Notes under the pieces: model-generated
What the model saw: the letters and a program-made list of their open reading frames with translations, nothing else
What the model was told of the DNA's origin: nothing
The model's database searches: none
Shown here: positions 50,097 to 59,077 of the stretch, piece by piece
Numbering within the stretch: position 1 is the stretch's first letter
Layout of the letters: the number at the start of each line of letters is the position of its first letter
Position numbers and translations under genes: made by a program
Assembly: GCA_019285715.1 (NCBI GenBank)
Contig: CP079108.1
Location: 868,001-932,000 of the forward strand
Direction: 5' to 3'
DNA: 64,000 nt
DNA from: Sphingosinicellaceae bacterium
GTDB taxonomy: Bacteria; Pseudomonadota; Alphaproteobacteria; Sphingomonadales; Sphingomonadaceae

Positions 50097-50525
50097 TCAC
50101 GGGCGGCGCTTGGCCGGCTGGCTGACCAGCGCGACCTTCTTGAAGCCCGACGCCGAGACCTCGCCGACGACGGCCATGACCTTGCCGTAGCCGAGGCCCT
50201 GGTCGGCGCGGACATAGACCCGCGCCTCGTCGGTGCGGACGCCCTTGATCGCCGCGAGCTTGGCCGAAAGCTGGTCGGGGGCGATCTTCATCTCGTCGAC
50301 GAAGACCTCCCCCTTGGCGTTGATCGAGACCTGGATCGGGGCCTCGTCGGACTTGAGCGCGCTCGCCTTGCTGTCGGGCAGGTCGACAGGAACCCCGGTG
50401 ACCAGCAGCGGCGCGGTCACCATGAAGATGATCAGCAACACCAGCATCACGTCGACCATCGGGGTGACGTTGATCTCGGCCATCGGCATGCGGCGGCCGC
50501 GGCGACCGGGCGAGATCATCGACAC
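50097..50525 (-). CDS. tolR: Biopolymer transport protein TolR
   Basis: An ExbD/TolR protein of 142 residues with one membrane helix (MVDVMLVLLIIFMVTAPLL) carrying the conserved Asp used in proton coupling, and a small periplasmic domain. A basic RRGRRMPMAEINVTPM segment precedes the helix. It works with TolQ as the proton-driven motor of the Tol system. Its start immediately follows tolQ. Confidence 0.95.
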   Translation of the reverse strand: MSMISPGRRGRRMPMAEINVTPMVDVMLVLLIIFMVTAPLLVTGVPVDLPDSKASALKSDEAPIQVSINAKGEVFVDEMKIAPDQLSAKLAAIKGVRTDEARVYVRADQGLGYGKVMAVVGEVSASGFKKVALVSQPAKRRP

Positions 50526-51233
50526 CTAGCGCTCCTCCATGCCGTCGAGCTGGCGCGACAACAGCCCGTGGAATTCCTCAGCGAACGAGCTGAGCCGTGC
50601 CTCGAGCCGCCCGGTGCCGTGGAGCAGGCGGTTGTAGCCGATGACCGCGGGGATCGCCGCGAACAACCCGATCGCAGTGGCGAACAGCGCCTCCGCGATG
50701 CCCGGCGCGACGACCGCGAGCGTGGTGTTCTGCGATGCCGCAATGCCGGTGAAGCTGCGCATGATGCCCCACACGGTGCCGAACAGGCCGACAAAGGGAG
50801 CGACCGCTCCAATGGTGGCGAGCACGTTGAGCCGGTCGCCGAGCTCCTCGATCTCGCGGGCGATGGCGACGCCGAGGATCGAGGTCAGGCGGGCGCGGAC
50901 GCCCTCGCGGTCGATCTTGCCGCCGGAGCCGGTGCGGCCGACGCTACGCCGCCACTCGTTCATGCCGGCGACGAACATCTTGGCGGACGGGTGGTGGGCC
51001 TTGGCGGCAGGTTCATACAGCGCGTCCAGGCTCTCGGCCTTCCAGAACCAGTCCTCGAACGATTTCGCCTGCGCGTTGATGGCGCGCAGCCGCCGCGAGC
51101 GCTCGATGATGATCGCCCAGGACCAGATACTGGCCGCCAGCAGCCCGAGCATGACGAGCTTGACGACGACATCGGCCTGCAGGAACAGCGCCCAGGGGCT
51201 GAGGTCGGTGGCGAGCTTGGCGACGGGTTGCAT
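50526..51233 (-). CDS. tolQ: Proton channel protein TolQ
   Basis: A MotA/TolQ/ExbB protein of 235 residues with three membrane helices: VVKLVMLGLLAASIWSWAII near residue 24, one near residue 140 (VLATIGAVAPFVGLFGTVWG) and one near residue 180 (ALFATAIGLFAAIPAVIGYN). The pore-forming Thr and Gly residues of the second and third helices are present. It overlaps ybgC by one base. Confidence 0.95.
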   Translation of the reverse strand: MQPVAKLATDLSPWALFLQADVVVKLVMLGLLAASIWSWAIIIERSRRLRAINAQAKSFEDWFWKAESLDALYEPAAKAHHPSAKMFVAGMNEWRRSVGRTGSGGKIDREGVRARLTSILGVAIAREIEELGDRLNVLATIGAVAPFVGLFGTVWGIMRSFTGIAASQNTTLAVVAPGIAEALFATAIGLFAAIPAVIGYNRLLHGTGRLEARLSSFAEEFHGLLSRQLDGMEER

Positions 51234-51718
51234 CAGGTCTCCGTATCGGCGGGTGCGGAACTATGATCCGCGGTTTCAGCGTCGACGCGCATTTGTTCGA
51301 ACAGCGCCGCCCGGTCGGCGGGTTGCCGCTGCGGCCGCCCGTTGCGATCGAGCCACGCCGCGGTGACATGACCCTCGGTGAGCATCTCATCGCCGCGCCA
51401 GACTTGCTGCAGGCTTAACACCGCGGCCGCGCGGACCCGGAGGACACGGCTGCGGACCTCGAGGCCATCGCCCAATTTCGCCGGGCGCTTGTAGGCGATA
51501 CGCAGGTCGGCGACGGCGTAATATCCCCGCCCGCCGCTCATCACCTCGAGCTGGTCGATCCCCGCCAGCGCCAGCATGTCGGAGCGAGCACGCTCCATGT
51601 AGCGCAGGTAGTTGGCGTGATAGACCACGCCGGTCAGGTCGGTGTCCTCGAAATAGACGCGCACCGGGAAATGGTGGACGCCGTGGCGGAAATCGCCGGA
51701 AGCGGGGAGGGACGGCAT
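51233..51718 (-). CDS. ybgC: Acyl-CoA thioesterase YbgC (tol-pal associated)
   Basis: A 161-residue 4-hydroxybenzoyl-CoA-type hot-dog thioesterase. FPVRVYFEDTDLTGVVYHANYL carries the catalytic Asp (EDTDxxGVVYHxNY motif, residues about 24-38), and YMERARSD follows. First gene of the Tol-Pal run, as in most proteobacteria. It is thought to act on acyl thioesters of lipid synthesis at the division site. The stop codon shares a base with the tolQ start. Confidence 0.93.
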   Translation of the reverse strand: MPSLPASGDFRHGVHHFPVRVYFEDTDLTGVVYHANYLRYMERARSDMLALAGIDQLEVMSGGRGYYAVADLRIAYKRPAKLGDGLEVRSRVLRVRAAAVLSLQQVWRGDEMLTEGHVTAAWLDRNGRPQRQPADRAALFEQMRVDAETADHSSAPADTET

Positions 51719-51815
51719 CGCCGACCGTCTAGGCGACGGCGGAGTCGAGGGGAAGGGTTAGCGGACTCGTGCGGGCTTGGGGGAGGCGCGCCCGGTCTGT
51801 TCGTGGTGATCACTT

Positions 51816-51908
51816 CATTGTCATCCCGGGCGTGACCCGGGACCCAGCTAACCCAGTGCTCGGACTTCGGGGTTAGCTGGGTCCCGGGTCAAGCCCGGGA
51901 TGACAATG
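51816..51908. repeat. Palindromic repeat (GTCATCCCGG family) between ybgC and the MFS gene
   Basis: Two 39-bp arms (51816-51854 and 51870-51908) have a single mismatch and a 15-base loop. The outer part reads CATTGTCATCCCGGGCGTGA. It sits in the gap between divergent genes, 28 bases before the MFS start, and could influence that gene's leader. Confidence 0.9.
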
Positions 51909-51936
51909 TTGATCCTGCGGGCCACAACTGGAGCCG

Positions 51937-53478
51937 ATGATCGGCAGCACCCATCCGCCATGCGACCGCGGCATCGCGACTTCAGCGGGCGGCACTGGCA
52001 GCACCGACAAGCGGATCCGGAAGCTCACGCTGGCCGCGACGATCCTCGGGTCGAGCATGGCGTTTATCGACGGCTCGGTGGTCAACGTCGCGCTGCCGGC
52101 GATCAGCCGGGCGCTGACCGCCGACGCGACCGCGACCGGCTGGGTGGTCAACGCCTACCTGCTGCTGCTCGGCAGTCTCGTGCTGGCGGGCGGTTCGCTC
52201 GCCGATCGCTACGGGCGGCGGCGCATATTTATGATCGGGGTCGCTGTGTTCACCGCCGCCTCGGTCGCCTGCGGCCTCGCGCCGTCGATGCCGTGGCTGA
52301 TCCTCGGCCGAGCGGCGCAGGGAGCCGGCGCGGCGCTGCTGACGCCGGCCAGCCTTGCGCTGCTGGGGGCGGCCTATCCCCCGGAAAGCCGCGGCAAGGC
52401 GATCGGCCTGTGGGCCGGGTTCGGCGCGCTGACGATGGCGGCGGGGCCAGTGTTCGGCGGCTGGCTGGTCGATACGGTGTCGTGGCGCGCGATCTTCCTG
52501 ATCAACGTGCCGCTCGCGATTGGCGCGCTGCTGTTGGCACGCGCGGCAAACGAGAGCCGTGACCCGGCGACCCACCCGCTCGACCTGCCCGGCATCGCGA
52601 CCGTTGTGGCGGGGTTGGCGGTGCTGACTTGGGCGGTCGGCGCCGGGCCGCGGCAGGGCTGGCTCGGGGCACCCGGGCTCGGCGTCGCCGCCGGCCTCGT
52701 GCTGCTCGGCCTCTTCGTCTGGATCGAGGCGCGGCGCGGCGACCGGGCGATGATGCCACTCGCGTTGTTCAAGGTCCGTGCCTTCGCTGCGACCAACGCG
52801 CTGACCCTGATGCTGTATTTCGCGCTCGGCGGAGCGCTGTACTTCCTACCGTTCGGGCTGATCCGCATCGGCGGCTATTCGGCCACGCAAGCTGGCGCGG
52901 CGCTGCTGCCGTTCGCACTGGTGATGGGGTTTGGATCGCCGCTAGCGGGGGCGCTCGCCGACCGCTGGGGGGCGCGGCTGTCGCTCGGAATCGGGCCGCT
53001 GGTCGCGGCGGGTGGGCTGGCATGGCTCGGCGCGACCGATCTTGGCGGTGCTTATTGGACCGCGCTGCTGCCGGCGCTGCTGCTGCTCGCGGCGGGCCTG
53101 ACGATGACCGTCGCTCCGCTGACCGCGACCGTGATGAGCGCGGTCGGCGACGAGCATGCGGGGACGGCGTCTGGGATCAACAACGCGGTGGCGCGGGTGG
53201 CGGGGCTGTTCGCGGTGGCGCTGCTCGGCGTCGTGTTCGCGATGACCTTTTCGGGTGCGCTACCGGCGGCCGATGCGAAGACTGCGGGCGCGACACTCGA
53301 CGCGGTCATGGCCGGGCGCGCATCGGGAGGCGAGGGCTCTGCCGCCTTCGCCCACGCGCTGAGCATCGTCATGTACGCCGCCGCAGGCTGCGCGGCGGTG
53401 GGGGGTACCATCGCAGGTGTGATGCTGCGGAATTCGTCGGGGCCGGCGGTCGTTCCGCCAGCCCCGAAGCGAATTTAG
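51937..53478 (+). CDS. MFS multidrug transporter, DHA2 (EmrB/QacA) type
   Basis: A 513-residue 14-helix permease. It shows [17 protein letters not shown] (helix 1, motif D1), [17 protein letters not shown] (motif A), a long loop region and [11 protein letters not shown] (motif C). About 30 hydrophilic residues precede the first helix, so a later start is conceivable. It is distinct from the other DHA2 protein at 24 kb. Its last four bases overlap the stop of the convergent rplS gene, so neither gene has a separate terminator. Confidence 0.9.
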   Translation: MIGSTHPPCDRGIATSAGGTGSTDKRIRKLTLAATILGSSMAFIDGSVVNVALPAISRALTADATATGWVVNAYLLLLGSLVLAGGSLADRYGRRRIFMIGVAVFTAASVACGLAPSMPWLILGRAAQGAGAALLTPASLALLGAAYPPESRGKAIGLWAGFGALTMAAGPVFGGWLVDTVSWRAIFLINVPLAIGALLLARAANESRDPATHPLDLPGIATVVAGLAVLTWAVGAGPRQGWLGAPGLGVAAGLVLLGLFVWIEARRGDRAMMPLALFKVRAFAATNALTLMLYFALGGALYFLPFGLIRIGGYSATQAGAALLPFALVMGFGSPLAGALADRWGARLSLGIGPLVAAGGLAWLGATDLGGAYWTALLPALLLLAAGLTMTVAPLTATVMSAVGDEHAGTASGINNAVARVAGLFAVALLGVVFAMTFSGALPAADAKTAGATLDAVMAGRASGGEGSAAFAHALSIVMYAAAGCAAVGGTIAGVMLRNSSGPAVVPPAPKRI

Positions 53479-53861
53479 GCCTGGACGACCTTCGCCGGGC
53501 GCGGATCGCGCTTTTCGACGATACGTGCCGACTTGCCCGAGCGGCCACGCAGATAATACAGCTTGGCGCGACGCACGATGCCGCGGCGCACGACCTCGAT
53601 GCTGTCGAGGTTCGGCGAGTACAGCGGGAAGACGCGCTCGACGCCCTCGCCGAAGCTGATCTTGCGGACCGTGAAGTTGCTGCCCATGCCGCGGTTAGAG
53701 CGCGCGATGCAGACGCCCTCGTAGTTCTGCACGCGGGTGCGCTCGCCCTCGACGACGCGCACGCCGACACGCAGCGTATCGCCGGCGCGGAACTGCGGGA
53801 TCGTCTTGGTTTCCATGAACTTGGCGATGTTTTCCGCCTCGATCGTCTGGATGAGATTCAT
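53475..53861 (-). CDS. rplS: 50S ribosomal protein L19
   Basis: The 128-residue protein shows the L19 blocks [42 protein letters not shown] and [12 protein letters not shown]. Located at the 30S-50S interface. ATG 53861 gives the family start [10 protein letters not shown]; a longer frame would overlap trmD. Last gene of the rpsP-rimM-trmD-rplS group. Confidence 0.97.
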   Translation of the reverse strand: MNLIQTIEAENIAKFMETKTIPQFRAGDTLRVGVRVVEGERTRVQNYEGVCIARSNRGMGSNFTVRKISFGEGVERVFPLYSPNLDSIEVVRRGIVRRAKLYYLRGRSGKSARIVEKRDPRPAKVVQA

Positions 53862-53862
53862 C

Positions 53863-54591
53863 TCATTCGTCCTTCTTCGCGTGCGCACCAGAGGGCGACC
53901 GACCCCGAGCGCTGGAGTAGCGCTCCCACAGGTCCGGCCGCCGTAGCCGTGTGTCCGCTTCGGATTGCACCTGTCGCCAGGCCGCGATCTTCGCGTGATC
54001 CCCCGATCGCAACACCTCGGGGATCGCCCGGCCTTCCCAAACGGGGGGCCGGGTGTAGTGCGGATGTTCGAGCAGCCCCGTTTCGAAGCTCTCGTCGTCC
54101 CCGCTTAAGGGCGCGCCCATTACACCGGGCAGCAGGCGCACGCAAGCATCGAGCAGGACCAGCGCCGCGGGCTCGCCGCCCGACAGCACATAGTCGCCGA
54201 CGCTGACCGGCTCGATAGTGCGCCCTTCGAACAATCGTTCGTCGAACCCTTCGAAGCGCCCGCACAGGATTGTTACGCCCGGACCGGCGGCCAGCTCGCG
54301 GACCCGCGCCTGCGTAAGTGTAGCTCCGCGCGGCGTCATCGCCAGCACCGGGGTGCCGTCTGCAACACCGTCGAGCGCCGCCGCGACGACATCGGCGCGC
54401 AGCACCATGCCCGGGCCACCGCCGGCCGGGGTGTCGTCGACCGAGCGATGCCTGTCGGTGGCGAAGTCGCGGATGTTGGCGGCGCGCAGGCTCCAAGCGC
54501 CCTCGGTCAGCGCCCGGCCCGCGAGGCTGACGCCGAGCGGACCGGGGAACATCTCGGGGTAAAGGGTCAGGACGGTGGCGGCCCAAGTCAA
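53863..54591 (-). CDS. trmD: tRNA (guanine-37-N1)-methyltransferase
   Basis: Adds m1G37 to tRNAs, preventing frameshifts. The 242-residue SPOUT enzyme shows [13 protein letters not shown], the [11 protein letters not shown] loop, [14 protein letters not shown] and the knot motif [15 protein letters not shown]. The start overlaps the last four bases of the vapC toxin gene, so part of its translation may now be coupled to the toxin rather than to rimM. Confidence 0.97.
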   Translation of the reverse strand: MTWAATVLTLYPEMFPGPLGVSLAGRALTEGAWSLRAANIRDFATDRHRSVDDTPAGGGPGMVLRADVVAAALDGVADGTPVLAMTPRGATLTQARVRELAAGPGVTILCGRFEGFDERLFEGRTIEPVSVGDYVLSGGEPAALVLLDACVRLLPGVMGAPLSGDDESFETGLLEHPHYTRPPVWEGRAIPEVLRSGDHAKIAAWRQVQSEADTRLRRPDLWERYSSARGRSPSGAHAKKDE

Positions 54592-54971
54592 AGCGGAAGG
54601 GTCCAGTTCTCGACGCGGAGGCCGGGTACGTCGACGAAGTCACGTTCGTTTGCCGTGACGATAGTCAGATCGAGCGACAAGGCGTGGGCGGCGATCAAGC
54701 GATCAAAGCTGCGGTGCTTAAACGGCAGGCGACCATAGATCTCGGCGGCGTGCTGACCAAACTCGACGACGGCAATATCGGCCAGCATCCTTGCCAATCC
54801 AGCCTTGTGATCGGGCGTCGATTTTACCAGCATCTCCGCGAGGCAGATCGAAGAGGTCACGACTTCGCCGAGATCGCACGATGCCAAGCGCGCCTGTGCC
54901 GAGGGAGTAACACCGTCGAGAAGATAGATACCAATGTTGGAGTCGAGCAGGAAGCGTGGCTCAACCGCCAT
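54588..54971 (-). CDS. vapC: PIN-domain ribonuclease toxin, VapC type
   Basis: A 127-residue PIN-domain protein with acidic active-site residues in [12 protein letters not shown] (Asp, near residue 9), ICLAEML (Glu), [10 protein letters not shown] (Asp) and the VTANERDF end. VapC toxins cut RNA, often initiator tRNA or rRNA, and are held inactive by VapB. ATG 54971 is used because the family starts just before FLLDSN, and it overlaps the vapB stop by 11 bases. Placed between rimM and trmD. Confidence 0.92.
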   Translation of the reverse strand: MAVEPRFLLDSNIGIYLLDGVTPSAQARLASCDLGEVVTSSICLAEMLVKSTPDHKAGLARMLADIAVVEFGQHAAEIYGRLPFKHRSFDRLIAAHALSLDLTIVTANERDFVDVPGLRVENWTLPL

Positions 54972-55233
54972 TGCTCTCACGCTCCAATCGTTCCGATGGT
55001 CGCTCTTCAAACGTTCGATCGGTAATGTGCCCGATGCCTGGGCATGATCCATAGAAACTTGCGACGTCGATCTTGCGCGGTTTCTCAGAAAGGGCTTCGA
55101 CGATCCACCGGCCCTGCTCCTCACGAACCTCGACAACGGTCCCTGGGACCGCGCCGAAGGAAGCCGGAAAACGTACCGCGGTCGAGTTCCCCGATTTGAA
55201 TATCTTGGTCGTCACCGACTTCGTCGCGGCCAT
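54961..55233 (-). CDS. vapB: AbrB/VapB-type antitoxin
   Basis: The 90-residue protein has an N-terminal swapped-hairpin DNA-binding domain (TTKIFKSGNSTAVRFPASF, residues about 8-26) and a C-terminal segment that would embrace VapC (KPRKIDVASFYGSCPG and onward). It neutralises the toxin and represses its own operon. Two GTATATAC boxes lie just upstream. Confidence 0.92.
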   Translation of the reverse strand: MAATKSVTTKIFKSGNSTAVRFPASFGAVPGTVVEVREEQGRWIVEALSEKPRKIDVASFYGSCPGIGHITDRTFEERPSERLERESNGG

Positions 55234-55243
55234 CGCTGCCTCC

Positions 55244-55264
55244 GTATATACAGCACGTATATAC
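55244..55264 (-). promoter_or_regulatory. Probable vapBC operator
   Basis: Two copies of the self-complementary octamer GTATATAC (55244-55251 and 55257-55264) are five bases apart, 10 to 30 bases before the vapB start. The arrangement suits two VapB dimers and also provides an AT-rich promoter. The second box overlaps the last base of the rimM stop codon. Confidence 0.75.
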
Positions 55265-55764
55265 TAAACGATGAAACTTGGGTCAATCACCACAGCCTCG
55301 CCGACCTCGGGCACGACCTCGGGGTTGAACGGGACCATGAAGGTTTTGCCATCGGGCCGCGCGACCTCGATGATGTCGCCCGCGCCGAAGTTCTCGACAG
55401 CGACGACGGTACCGAGCGGGGCCCCCGCCAGGTCGACCGCGGGTAGCCCGATCAGGTCGTCGACGTAGAATTCGCCATCGTCGAGTGGCGGCAGTTCGGT
55501 GCGCTCAACGGTCAGGGAGATGCCGCGCAGGCCCTCGGCGGCGGTGCGGTCGCCGATCTCGGCAAACTTGGCGACGGCGACGCCGCTCGCCATGCCCGGC
55601 TTGTCGGGGCGGACGCGGACCATGGTCAGCGTGCGGCCACCAGCCTCGAACACCTTGTGGCGTTCGAGGCTGGTCAGCGATTCGGCGAACAGCTTCAGGC
55701 GAACCTCGCCGCCGATGCCGTGTGCACCGGCGATTGCGGCGAGGGTGACGCGGGCTCCGGCCAC
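55264..55764 (-). CDS. rimM: Ribosome maturation factor RimM
   Basis: The 166-residue protein assists 30S head assembly. It has the N-terminal RimM domain (VTLAAIAGAHGIGGEVRLKLF) and the C-terminal PRC barrel (GEFYVDDLIGLPAVDLAGAPLG onward, then MVPFNPEVVPEV). It lies 14 bases after rpsP. Downstream, where trmD is expected, vapBC intervenes. Confidence 0.95.
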   Translation of the reverse strand: MAGARVTLAAIAGAHGIGGEVRLKLFAESLTSLERHKVFEAGGRTLTMVRVRPDKPGMASGVAVAKFAEIGDRTAAEGLRGISLTVERTELPPLDDGEFYVDDLIGLPAVDLAGAPLGTVVAVENFGAGDIIEVARPDGKTFMVPFNPEVVPEVGEAVVIDPSFIV

Positions 55765-55778
55765 CCTCGTTGGTCCGC

Positions 55779-56396
55779 TTAGACCGCCGGACCGGCGGGG
55801 CTGGCGTCGGTCTCGGTCGCGGCTTCGAGGTCCGAAGCCGGCTCAACGGCTTCCGGAGCGGCTTCGGCCTCGACGGCCTCACCGGCAGGAGCGTCGGCCT
55901 CGACAGCGGTTTCGGCGACGGCCTCGGGTTCTGCGGCGGCAGGAGCGGCCTCTTCAACGGCAGCGGTCTCGACCTCGGGAGCTGCCTCAGGCTCGACGGC
56001 CTCGACTTCCGGCTCGGGAGCCGGAGCGGCGGCGAGGGCGGCAGCGGCCTCCTCACGCTCGGTGGCCTTGGTCGCCTTGACCTCGGTGCGCTCCTTGGCG
56101 TTGGCGCCGGGCTCGCCCTTCTTCAGGTTCGACTTCGCGGCGCGGGTTCGGATGCCCATCGCATCGAGGAAGCGGGCGACCCGGTCCGACGGCTGGGCGC
56201 CGACCGACAGCCAGTGCGCGGCGCGCTCGCCGTCGAGCTTGACGCGCTCGGCCGAATCCTTGGGCAGCAGCGGGTTGTAGGTGCCGAGCTTCTCGATGAA
56301 GCGGCCGTCGCGCGGCTGGCGCGAGTCCGTGACGACGATGCGGTAGTGCGGACGCTTCTTCATGCCGCCACGCGCGAGGCGAATTGCCAGTGCCAT
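55779..56396 (-). CDS. rpsP: 30S ribosomal protein S16 with long acidic tail
   Basis: The first 80 residues are ordinary S16 ([39 protein letters not shown]). The remaining 120 or so form a low-complexity tail, first Lys-rich, then almost wholly Ala, Glu, Pro and Val. Total length is 205 residues versus about 80 to 170 usually. ATG 56396 is the family start (MALAIRLAR). The tail is likely disordered. Confidence 0.96.
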   Translation of the reverse strand: MALAIRLARGGMKKRPHYRIVVTDSRQPRDGRFIEKLGTYNPLLPKDSAERVKLDGERAAHWLSVGAQPSDRVARFLDAMGIRTRAAKSNLKKGEPGANAKERTEVKATKATEREEAAAALAAAPAPEPEVEAVEPEAAPEVETAAVEEAAPAAAEPEAVAETAVEADAPAGEAVEAEAAPEAVEPASDLEAATETDASPAGPAV

Positions 56397-56442
56397 TAGT
56401 TCGTTCCTTGGTTGATCTTCGTAGATTGGTTGCGTGTAGTTT

Positions 56443-57888
56443 CTAGCGTTTCGTGAACTTGTTGAAGCCGGCCGGCATGTTGCCCATGCCACCGCTCCCG
56501 CCGCCGAGCAGCTTGGTCATGTCGCCGAGGCCACCGGCACCGCCGCCGCCCATCTTGCCGAGCATCGCCGCCATGCCCTTCATGCCGCCCATCTTGCGCA
56601 GCTTCTTCATCGCACCGGCCATCTCGAGGTGCATCTTGAGGACCTTGTTGACCTCCTGCACTGTCGTGCCGGCGCCGTTGGCGATGCGGATGCGGCGCTT
56701 GGCGGTGATGATCTCCGGCTTGGCGCGCTCCTTGGGGGTCATCGAGCAGATCACCGCTTCCATGCGGCCGAGGACCTTGTCGTCGACGGCGCCGTTCGCC
56801 ATCGCCTGCTTGGCCTTGGCGAGGCCGGGGATCATGCCCGCGAGCGCGCCGAGGCCGCCCATCTTTTTCATCTGGCCGAGCTGGGTGCGCAGGTCATCGA
56901 GGTCGAACTGACCCTTGGCCATCTTGGCGGCCATCTTCTCGGCCGCCTCGGCTTCGAAGGTCTCCGCGGCGCGCTCGACCAGGCCAACGACGTCGCCCAT
57001 GCCGAGGATGCGCCCGGCGACGCGCTGTGGGTCGAACGCCTCCAGCGCATCGAGCTTCTCGCCGGTGCCGGCGAACTTGATTGGCTTGCCGGTGACGGCG
57101 CGCATCGACAAGGCAGCGCCGCCACGGGCATCGCCGTCCATGCGGGTCAGCACGACGCCGGTCAGCGCGACCTGGCTGCCGAACGCGGTCGCGACGTTGA
57201 CGGCGTCCTGACCGGTCAGAGCGTCGACGACGAGCAGGATTTCGTCCGGCGTACCCTCGCGGGCGACCGCCTGCATCTCACCCATCAGCGCGTCGTCGAC
57301 GTGAAGACGACCGGCGGTGTCGAGCATCAGGACATCGAAGCCCTGGAGCTTCGCCGCCTGCCGGGCGCGCCTGGCGATATCGACGGGCTGCTGGCCCGCC
57401 ACGATCGGCAGCGTCGCGACCTTGACCTGTTCGCCGAGGATGCGGAGCTGTTCCTGAGCCGCCGGGCGCGCGACGTCGAGCGACGCCATCAGCACCTTCT
57501 TGCCGTGCTTCTCGGTCAGGCGCTTCGCCAGCTTGGCGGTGGTCGTGGTCTTGCCCGAGCCCTGCAGGCCGACGAGCATGATGACCGCGGGCGGCGTGAC
57601 GTCGAGCTTGAGGTCCACAGCCTCGTCGCCAAGCATCTCGACGAGCGCGTCATGGACGATCTTGACGACCTGCTGGCCCGGCGTGACCGAGCGAATGACC
57701 TCGTGGCCGATGGCGCGCTCGGTGATCTGGTCGATGACGGTCTTGACGACGGGCAGGGCGACATCGGCCTCGAGCAGCGCAATCCGCACCTCGCGCATGG
57801 CAGCGCGCACGTCGAGCTCGGTCAGCGCGCCACGGCCGCGCAGCTTGTCGAATACGCTCCCGAGGCGGTCGGATAGGCTGTCGAACAG
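56443..57888 (-). CDS. ffh: Signal recognition particle protein Ffh, apparent CTG start
   Basis: The GTPase of the SRP binds signal peptides and 4.5S RNA and delivers ribosomes to FtsY. With the start at CTG 57888 the 481-residue product begins (L)[19 protein letters not shown], exactly the family N-terminus with M replaced by the CTG codon, and GGAG lies ten bases upstream. The first ATG or GTG in frame (GTG 57810) would remove 26 residues of the N domain. The P-loop [11 protein letters not shown] is at about 107, then [15 protein letters not shown] and [13 protein letters not shown]. The M domain ends in Gly/Met-rich sequence. Confidence 0.93.
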   Translation of the reverse strand: MFDSLSDRLGSVFDKLRGRGALTELDVRAAMREVRIALLEADVALPVVKTVIDQITERAIGHEVIRSVTPGQQVVKIVHDALVEMLGDEAVDLKLDVTPPAVIMLVGLQGSGKTTTTAKLAKRLTEKHGKKVLMASLDVARPAAQEQLRILGEQVKVATLPIVAGQQPVDIARRARQAAKLQGFDVLMLDTAGRLHVDDALMGEMQAVAREGTPDEILLVVDALTGQDAVNVATAFGSQVALTGVVLTRMDGDARGGAALSMRAVTGKPIKFAGTGEKLDALEAFDPQRVAGRILGMGDVVGLVERAAETFEAEAAEKMAAKMAKGQFDLDDLRTQLGQMKKMGGLGALAGMIPGLAKAKQAMANGAVDDKVLGRMEAVICSMTPKERAKPEIITAKRRIRIANGAGTTVQEVNKVLKMHLEMAGAMKKLRKMGGMKGMAAMLGKMGGGGAGGLGDMTKLLGGGSGGMGNMPAGFNKFTKR

Positions 57889-58049
57889 GGTGCCGTCACT
57901 CCAGTTGGTCGGGCGATGGCCTGCGCCGCCGCCCCAAATAGTAAAGCGCCGGTGGGCGAATACTCGCTGACCGGCGTGCGCCCTCGGACGCTTCGCTCCC
58001 CACCGGGGAACCGGCGGCTAGTAGGTCAGGTGGGTAGGTAAAGCAAGTG

Positions 58050-58151
58050 AGAACCCTCTCCCCAACCCTCCCCCAGAAGTGGGGGAGGGAGCAGAGGCGC
58101 CTCGTGCTGCTCCCTCCCCCACTTCTGGGGGAGGGTTGGGGAGAGGGTTCT
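58050..58151. repeat. Perfect 44-bp inverted repeat (CCCTCCCC family) between ffh and ftsY
   Basis: The arms 58050-58093 and 58108-58151 are exactly complementary over 44 bases, starting AGAACCCTCTCCCCAACCC, with a 14-base loop. It dominates the 271-bp gap between ffh and the end of ftsY, and may act as the ftsY terminator. A related, less regular element lies inside mtaB. Confidence 0.95.
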
Positions 58152-58159
58152 ATCTTAAC

Positions 58160-59077
58160 CTATCCCGCCAGCGCCTTCGCGAAATCCCCCGCATCGAAAC
58201 TCCGCAAGTCCCCCATGCCCTCGCCGACCCCGACCGCGTGGATCGGCAGCTTGAACTTCTCCGCTGCCGCGACCAGCACGCCGCCGCGTGCGGTGCCGTC
58301 GAGCTTGGTCATCACGAGGCCTGTCACACCGGCGATGTCGCGGAAAACCTCGATCTGGTTGAGCGCGTTCTGGCCGGTGGTCGCGTCGAGGACGAGGACG
58401 GTGTCGTGCGGGGCGGTTACCGACAGCTTCTTGAGAACGCGACGGATTTTCGCCAGTTCGTCCATCAGTCCGGCCTTGTTCTGGAGCCGGCCCGCGGTGT
58501 CGATGATCAGCACGTCGGTGCCGGCCTTGCGCGCTGCCTCGAAGGCATTGAACGCCAGCCCCGCCGCGTCGCCGCCCTCGGGCCCGGCGATCACCGGCAC
58601 CCCGGCGCGCTCGCCCCAGATCTTGAGCTGCTCGGTTGCGGCCGCGCGGAAGGTGTCGCCGGCCGCGAGCATCACCGTGTAGTCCTGCTCGGCAAAGCGG
58701 TGCGCGAGCTTGGCGATGGTGGTGGTCTTGCCGCTGCCGTTGACGCCGACGACCAGGATCACCTGCGGGCGCGGGAAGGCGGTCACCGCCAGCGGTTTTG
58801 CGACCGGGGCGAGTGCCGCCTCGATCTCGGCGGCGACGGCAGCGCGGATGCCCGCGTCGTCGATCGCCTTGTCGAACTTTTCGGCGCGAAGCCGGTCGGC
58901 GACCCGCGACGCCACCGCCACGCCGAGGTCGGCCCCGATCAGCGCCTCCTCGATGCGCTCGAGAGCGGCCTCGTCGAGGCGCGTCGTTGCCAGTACGCCG
59001 AGGCCGGCCCCGAGCTTCTCGGAGCTGCGCGACAGACCGCTACGCAGTTTGCTCAGCCAGCCAGCCGGTTCGATCAT
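58160..59077 (-). CDS. ftsY: Signal recognition particle receptor FtsY
   Basis: A membrane-associated GTPase that docks SRP-ribosome complexes. The 305-residue protein lacks the long acidic A domain of E. coli FtsY. It has the N domain (RLDEAALERIEEALIGADLG), then the P-loop GVNGSGKTTT (about 111-120), DTFRAAATEQL, DTAGRLQNKAGLMDEL and TKLDGTARGG. ATG 59077 overlaps the mtaB stop (ATGA); GTG 59083 is a weaker alternative. Confidence 0.96.
   Translation of the reverse strand: MIEPAGWLSKLRSGLSRSSEKLGAGLGVLATTRLDEAALERIEEALIGADLGVAVASRVADRLRAEKFDKAIDDAGIRAAVAAEIEAALAPVAKPLAVTAFPRPQVILVVGVNGSGKTTTIAKLAHRFAEQDYTVMLAAGDTFRAAATEQLKIWGERAGVPVIAGPEGGDAAGLAFNAFEAARKAGTDVLIIDTAGRLQNKAGLMDELAKIRRVLKKLSVTAPHDTVLVLDATTGQNALNQIEVFRDIAGVTGLVMTKLDGTARGGVLVAAAEKFKLPIHAVGVGEGMGDLRSFDAGDFAKALAG

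Noticed and set aside
48522-51266. 914-codon open frame opposite tolB, tolA, tolR and tolQ
   Set aside because: Runs across four recognised genes on the other strand and has repetitive low-complexity sequence; a GC shadow.
57889-58049. Structured RNA such as 4.5S RNA or a tRNA upstream of ffh
   Set aside because: I could not find a cloverleaf or the SRP GGAA tetraloop motif; the GC-rich dyads (CCGGTGGG / CCCACCGG) are short.
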